From Neisseria lisongii (GTDB taxonomy: Bacteria > Pseudomonadota > Gammaproteobacteria > Burkholderiales > Neisseriaceae): a DNA stretch of 64,000 nucleotides. Location: contig NZ_CP116766.1 in the NCBI RefSeq assembly GCF_028463985.1, positions 496,001-560,000 of the forward strand. The letters run 5' to 3'. A program made the translations under genes and the position numbers. This document shows, piece by piece, positions 60,294 through 64,000 of the stretch. Each line of letters starts with the position of its first letter. The stretch's first letter is position 1. The notes below the pieces were generated by a model. That model was not told where the DNA came from. It did no database searches and saw only the letters and a list, made by a program, of their open reading frames with translations.

Positions 60294-61193
60294 TTATACG
60301 GGATTTTCGGCGCTCGCAAAGTGGCGGGTTCGGTTTTCAGACGGCATGGCTTTCATGATGCGCAGGATTTCGTGCCAACAGCCGTCGGGGCGTTGTTCCA
60401 ACACGGCAACCAAGCCGCTTTCTACGGCGGTGATTTCGGCGGCGGACAGGGTTTGTTCCGCTTTGATTCTTGCCGGTGCCAGATAGGCCATGCGCTCGAG
60501 CAGACAGTAGCGGCGTTCGGGGTCGGGCGGACACTCGTCCCAACGTTCGAGATATACGCCCCGCCAGCCGTAGGGATTGAGCGGCGGCTCGAAAGTTTGC
60601 TGCGCAGCGGGGAAAAAGCCGATGCCCCGTACAATCGAGGCGGTTGTCAAATCGGTGGGCAAATGGTGTGCTGCCAGCGTGTGCAGGCCGTTTGAAAACT
60701 TAAACAGTAATAATTGCTGCGGCAATTTGGCGGCTTTGTCGGCCAAACGGTCTTGGCGGTTGAGTCCCTGCAAGGTTTCATATTCGCCGTTTGCGCTGCC
60801 GTAGTATTTGCAGGTCAGCTCGATATGGTAGGCTTCGCCGTTGAGCTTGGCGATAAAGTCGGCGGCACCCAGCGTCAGACCTTGGGCGGAGACGCTGAGG
60901 TTGTGCGCCAACAGTTCGCTATGCGGCGCATGGGCAAACCAGAATGCCAGCAGCTGTTCGGCGTATTGCCCCAAACGGTGGTGGAAAGGGCGGTGTGCTG
61001 CCAAATGGGTTTCCAAAGGCTGCGGGTTTGCGTCTAATGACAACAGGTAGCGGAAACCTTGTTCGCCCAGCAGCGTGCGCACGTTTAACTCGCAACCGCT
61101 GCGCCACAGGGGCGGGGCGGTCAGCAGCGAGGCTAAATCGCGGACGGCGGGGCGGGTGAGTTTCCACCAAAGTGCGTCCAAAGCGTAATTCAT
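60294..61193 (-). CDS. DUF1853-family protein
   Basis: A 299-residue protein of the DUF1853 family, function unknown. The central part (GAADFIAKLNGEAYHIELTCKYY, about residues 110-135) has an aspartate followed by Glu-x-x-x-Lys, resembling the active-site layout of PD-(D/E)XK nucleases. The second half has a conserved-looking NPYGWRGVYLERW. AAGGAA precedes the start. The C-terminal codons run through an uptake sequence (MPSENRTRHF). It lies 31 bp upstream of the rRNA methyltransferase on the same strand. Confidence 0.82.
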   Translation of the reverse strand: MNYALDALWWKLTRPAVRDLASLLTAPPLWRSGCELNVRTLLGEQGFRYLLSLDANPQPLETHLAAHRPFHHRLGQYAEQLLAFWFAHAPHSELLAHNLSVSAQGLTLGAADFIAKLNGEAYHIELTCKYYGSANGEYETLQGLNRQDRLADKAAKLPQQLLLFKFSNGLHTLAAHHLPTDLTTASIVRGIGFFPAAQQTFEPPLNPYGWRGVYLERWDECPPDPERRYCLLERMAYLAPARIKAEQTLSAAEITAVESGLVAVLEQRPDGCWHEILRIMKAMPSENRTRHFASAENPV

Positions 61194-61264
61194 GGGGTTT
61201 CCTTATGCTCGGTCGGGTTTTCAGACGGCATGGCTGTGGTTTTATGCCGTCTGAAAATGCGGTT

Positions 61265-62074
61265 TTAGTCTTTCAAATGCTGTTTGACCGTGTTGAAAAA
61301 GCCGCGCAGGATATCGATGTCTTCGGTTTGCGTGTTGGCACGGCCGAACAGGCTCTGCATACGCCGCATCAGGCGTTCGCTGTTGCGGCGTTGGAAAAAA
61401 CCGACATCATTCATCAGCGATTCCAAATGGGCGACCATGCCCGTGATTTGCTCGTGGGTGGCGGCGTGGTCTTCCTGCTGCAAATGCGTCATCGGCACAT
61501 CGGTCTGGCTGAAAATTTCGTAACACACCACCTGCACGGCTTGGGCAAGGTTGAGCGAGAAATAATCGGGGTTGCCGTTGATCGTCATCAAACGGTTGCA
61601 CGACTGCACTTCTTCGATACTCAGTCCGAACGTTTCGTTGCCGAACACCAGTGCCACCGTTTCGCCACGCTGCGCAGCGGCAAGCAGTTCGGGAACCAGC
61701 CGGCGGGGCGTTTGCAGCGGCGCAGTGATTTCCCGGCGGCGGCTGGTGAGGGCGCAGCTGAGGGTGGTGTCGGCCAGCGCTTCGTCCAAAGTGGCGGTAA
61801 TGCGGGCATGGTGCAATACGTCGGCGGCACCCGAGGCGAGAATGAAACTTTCTTCGGGCAATGCGAAATCCTGCGGATTGTCGGGATCGAACTGCGGCGG
61901 CGTTGCCGTCATCGGTGTGGTCATCAGATTGGGTGCGACAATCACCAAGTCATGCAGCCCCATGGTTTTCATCGCCCGTGCCGCCGAGCCGATATTGGCG
62001 GGGTGGCTGGTGCGGGTGAGAACAATACGGATATGTTTCAGATAATCGGGTAAAGCGGGTTTTTCGGAAATCAT
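61265..62074 (-). CDS. trmJ: tRNA Cm32/Um32 2'-O-methyltransferase
   Basis: A SPOUT-fold methyltransferase that modifies position 32 of several tRNAs. The 269-residue protein has IRIVLTRTSHPANIGSAARAMKTMGL at the N-terminus (RNA/SAM motif 1), ALVFGNETFGLSIEEVQSCNRLMTI (motif 2) and NPDYFSLNLAQAVQVVCYEI (motif 3). A TrmJ-type C-terminal extension (about 170-269) follows. Divergent from suhB. Confidence 0.94.
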   Translation of the reverse strand: MISEKPALPDYLKHIRIVLTRTSHPANIGSAARAMKTMGLHDLVIVAPNLMTTPMTATPPQFDPDNPQDFALPEESFILASGAADVLHHARITATLDEALADTTLSCALTSRRREITAPLQTPRRLVPELLAAAQRGETVALVFGNETFGLSIEEVQSCNRLMTINGNPDYFSLNLAQAVQVVCYEIFSQTDVPMTHLQQEDHAATHEQITGMVAHLESLMNDVGFFQRRNSERLMRRMQSLFGRANTQTEDIDILRGFFNTVKQHLKD

Positions 62075-62271
62075 GTTTTATTTTCGGTTTAATCGGGAAT
62101 CGGGTATAATGCTGCTCGTTCTGTTTTTCAGACGGCCTCGTTTTGCGTTTATGCCGTCTGAAAATCGTCTTGATATGTTCTTTAACAGCATTGGAAACGT
62201 GAAAACGTTATTAACGATGTGCAGCGCAGGCCGCACGTCAGAGTGTATTGTACCCGATAAGAAAGAAAACC

Positions 62272-63054
62272 ATGAACCCGATTTTGAATACCGCCTTTAA
62301 AGCCGCCCGCCGTGCCGGACAAATGATGACCCGAGCCGCCGGCAATCTCGACAGCATCAAAGTGGACAGCAAGTCCTTTAACGATTTCGTTTCCAGTGTT
62401 GACCGAGAGTCCGAACTCATCTTGGTTTCCGCCCTTCAGGAAGCCTATCCCCACCACAAAATCACCACTGAAGAAAGCGGCGTTCACGGCAACGAGCGTG
62501 CCGAATACGAATGGATTATCGACCCTCTGGACGGCACCACCAATTTCCTGCACGGCCACCCGCAATATGCGATTTCCATGGCGCTGCTGCACAAAGGCGT
62601 ATTGCAGGAAGCCTTGGTATATGCCCCCGAACGCAACGACTTATACATGGCCTCGCGAGGCAAAGGCGCACTGCTCAACGACCGCCGTATCCGTGTCTCC
62701 AACCGCATCGAACTCAACCGCTGTCTGATCGGCACAGGTTTTCCCGTTGTCAATCAAAGCATGATGGACCGCTATCTGGCGATTTTGAAAGACTTCTTGT
62801 CCAAAACCGCCGGCGGCCGCCGGGAAGGCGCAGCTTCTTTGGATTTGTGTGCCTTAGCCGCAGGCCGCTTGGACGGCTTTTTCGAGTTCAACCTCAAACC
62901 GTGGGACGTGGCCGCAGGCGCACTGATTGTCAAAGAAGCCGGCGGCATCGTAACCGATATGCAGGGCGATGAAAGCTGGCTGGAAACCGGCAATATTGTT
63001 GCCGCCAACCCGAAAGTATTGGCACAAATGCTGCAGGTTATCGCAGCCCATTGA
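62272..63054 (+). CDS. suhB: Inositol-1-monophosphatase family protein SuhB
   Basis: A 260-residue Mg-dependent phosphatase of the SuhB group, which hydrolyses myo-inositol monophosphate and in E. coli also takes part in rRNA transcription antitermination. Metal-ligand motifs are present: TEESGVHG near residue 66, WIIDPLDGTTNFLHG near 81-95 and the late WDVAAGALIVKEAGG near 213. AAGAAAG precedes ATG 62272; an in-frame TTG at 62248 is unlikely. A terminator follows. Confidence 0.95.
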   Translation: MNPILNTAFKAARRAGQMMTRAAGNLDSIKVDSKSFNDFVSSVDRESELILVSALQEAYPHHKITTEESGVHGNERAEYEWIIDPLDGTTNFLHGHPQYAISMALLHKGVLQEALVYAPERNDLYMASRGKGALLNDRRIRVSNRIELNRCLIGTGFPVVNQSMMDRYLAILKDFLSKTAGGRREGAASLDLCALAAGRLDGFFEFNLKPWDVAAGALIVKEAGGIVTDMQGDESWLETGNIVAANPKVLAQMLQVIAAH

Positions 63055-63094
63055 TCACATGGTGTGAAAATAAATTGTGTGAAAGATAAGTCGG

Positions 63095-63127
63095 CGGTTT
63101 ATCCTGAGTTGGGATAAACCGTTTTTA
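63095..63127 (+). terminator. suhB intrinsic terminator
   Basis: CGGTTTATCC (63095-63104) pairs with GGATAAACCG (63112-63121) across a 7-nt loop, followed by a T-rich run. Confidence 0.9.
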
Positions 63128-63244
63128 TTTTGGTTCCTATATGGTATCCATATTATCCGAGGTCTGTTGCCTTAATATAGAAAATAAGGCATTTTAGTTA
63201 TATAATTCTCCAATCTTTTTCCAACCGCTCCCCCAAAAAATATC

Positions 63245-64000
63245 ATGATTACCCCGTTTACTTTTACCGATACCCGCCCTTATCCGGAAACTCCGGTCAA
63301 AAACAATCTGCTGCTGCATGCTTCTTCGTTGGCGCACAGCGGTTCGGCAGCGCAGCGCAAGCTGTCGGAAGAATCGCTGCAGACCGAGATTCGGGGCATG
63401 TTGCAGCAGAATTATTATCTAGGCTTGTCGGTGGCGATGAGCATGGTCGGCGACAGTGAAAGCTATCGGGTGTTGCTCGGCGAGCTTTCCCAAGTATTGG
63501 GGGCGGAGCAGGAGGGCGAAGTCCAATGGTTTGCCATGCCGCTGATTTTAGTGGCGGGCAACAATCAGCCGCAAACCTTGCCGCTTAATGTGCCGCTGGC
63601 GGAACTGGCGGCATGTTTGGAACATTATCCGCATCTGCGTGCGCTCAACAAAGCCGCATGGTTACCGTTTTTGGTGTCTTCCACCGAATTGAGCAGCGTC
63701 AATGCCGGCGACTGGTTTGCCGCCAAACACAATACCGAAGCGGCGCAGGCGTTTGCCGAACGCTTTAAGCCGTCTGAATTGGCATTGCCGGAAGGGCAGT
63801 CGGTGCATGTGGTGTTTGCTTTGGGTTACGGCGATGCGGAAACCGCCAAGGCTTTGGGGCAGAATTTACTGCAGGCGGGTTTGCCGCTGATGCAGGTGTG
63901 GCAGCAGGCATTGGCAAAAGAGGGCGTAACCCTGTTTGTTAATCCGCTGTCGCCCGATGCCGTGTTACCGGCGCTGGCAGAGGGCAGCCATATGCGCCAA
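63245..64000 (+). CDS. Unknown protein, 3' end outside window
   Basis: An open frame starts at ATG 63245 (MITPFTFTDTRPYPETPVKN) and stays open for 252 codons to the window edge, with codon use like the core genes. No signal peptide or membrane segment is visible in the part seen. It contains MLQQNYYLGLSVAMSMVGD and a PLAELAACLEHYPHLRALNKAAW stretch, but no domain I recognise. An uptake sequence in frame encodes KPSEL near residue 176. It follows the suhB terminator, so it has its own promoter. Confidence 0.7.
   Translation, partial: MITPFTFTDTRPYPETPVKNNLLLHASSLAHSGSAAQRKLSEESLQTEIRGMLQQNYYLGLSVAMSMVGDSESYRVLLGELSQVLGAEQEGEVQWFAMPLILVAGNNQPQTLPLNVPLAELAACLEHYPHLRALNKAAWLPFLVSSTELSSVNAGDWFAAKHNTEAAQAFAERFKPSELALPEGQSVHVVFALGYGDAETAKALGQNLLQAGLPLMQVWQQALAKEGVTLFVNPLSPDAVLPALAEGSHMRQ

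Overview
The window is a chromosomal segment from a Neisseria species. Ten-to-twelve-base DNA uptake sequences (core GCCGTCTGAA) occur dozens of times, often as inverted pairs at gene ends. They come in two dialects (AGGCCGTCTGAA and ATGCCGTCTGAA), which fits a commensal or animal Neisseria better than N. meningitidis or N. gonorrhoeae. Correia-like miniature elements, an IS5/IS1106-like remnant and typical neisserial gene families (cytochrome c' lipoprotein, ComEC, FolE2, CreA, Zur) agree. Species cannot be fixed from the sequence alone. I saw no rRNA, tRNA or CRISPR array.

Bases 1-7648 are the end of a capsule locus. The first 4.1 kb is visibly AT-rich, lacks uptake sequences and looks acquired from a Pasteurellaceae-like source. 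It holds a 5'-truncated two-domain capsule polymerase, a short reading frame that looks like the polymerase's C-terminal tail in the -1 frame, a second kdsA and kpsF. These genes imply a capsule repeat unit that contains Kdo. An IS110-family insertion sequence separates them from kpsC (lipA), which builds the poly-Kdo linker of the capsule lipid anchor. The most striking signal in the window is between the polymerase and its tail. A Shine-Dalgarno-like run, an A-AAA-AAG heptamer in the correct phase, an immediate stop codon and a perfect 11-bp stem five bases downstream reproduce the layout of a dnaX-type programmed -1 frameshift site.

From about 7.9 kb onward the window is ordinary core genome. 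In order: a nitronate monooxygenase and acetate kinase; a small gene, ccoS and a lysophospholipid-transporter-like permease; the divergent ppsR/ppsA pair; prmB, an SPFH/NfeD membrane pair and a LysE exporter; cytochrome c' and a YdfG-type dehydrogenase; zur with a zinc-type CobW GTPase; a yejBEF-type peptide ABC transporter with an acyl-CoA synthetase and a 57-residue gene embedded in it; trxA and dsbD; folE2, metC and fpr; comEC; panD with the housekeeping kdsA; ctpA and envC; creA, yqgE and ruvX; a phospholipase D-like lipoprotein and a drug efflux permease; lutACB for L-lactate oxidation; yciK; hpnD/hpnE; upp, grxD, an RsmB-type methyltransferase, a DUF1853 gene, trmJ and suhB; and a truncated unknown gene at the right edge.

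Functional links across the window: two kdsA genes feed Kdo to lipooligosaccharide (housekeeping copy) and to capsule (locus copy); ackA, ppsA and lutACB form a lactate/acetate/pyruvate theme; zur, the CobW GTPase and the zinc-independent FolE2 fit a zinc-starvation response; trxA and dsbD carry reducing power to the periplasm. Intergenic DNA is dense in small repeats: Correia-like elements in at least two terminal-sequence families, a perfect 28-bp inverted repeat, a 91-bp repeat bounded by uptake sequences, and GGTTGGGTTA-type hairpins.
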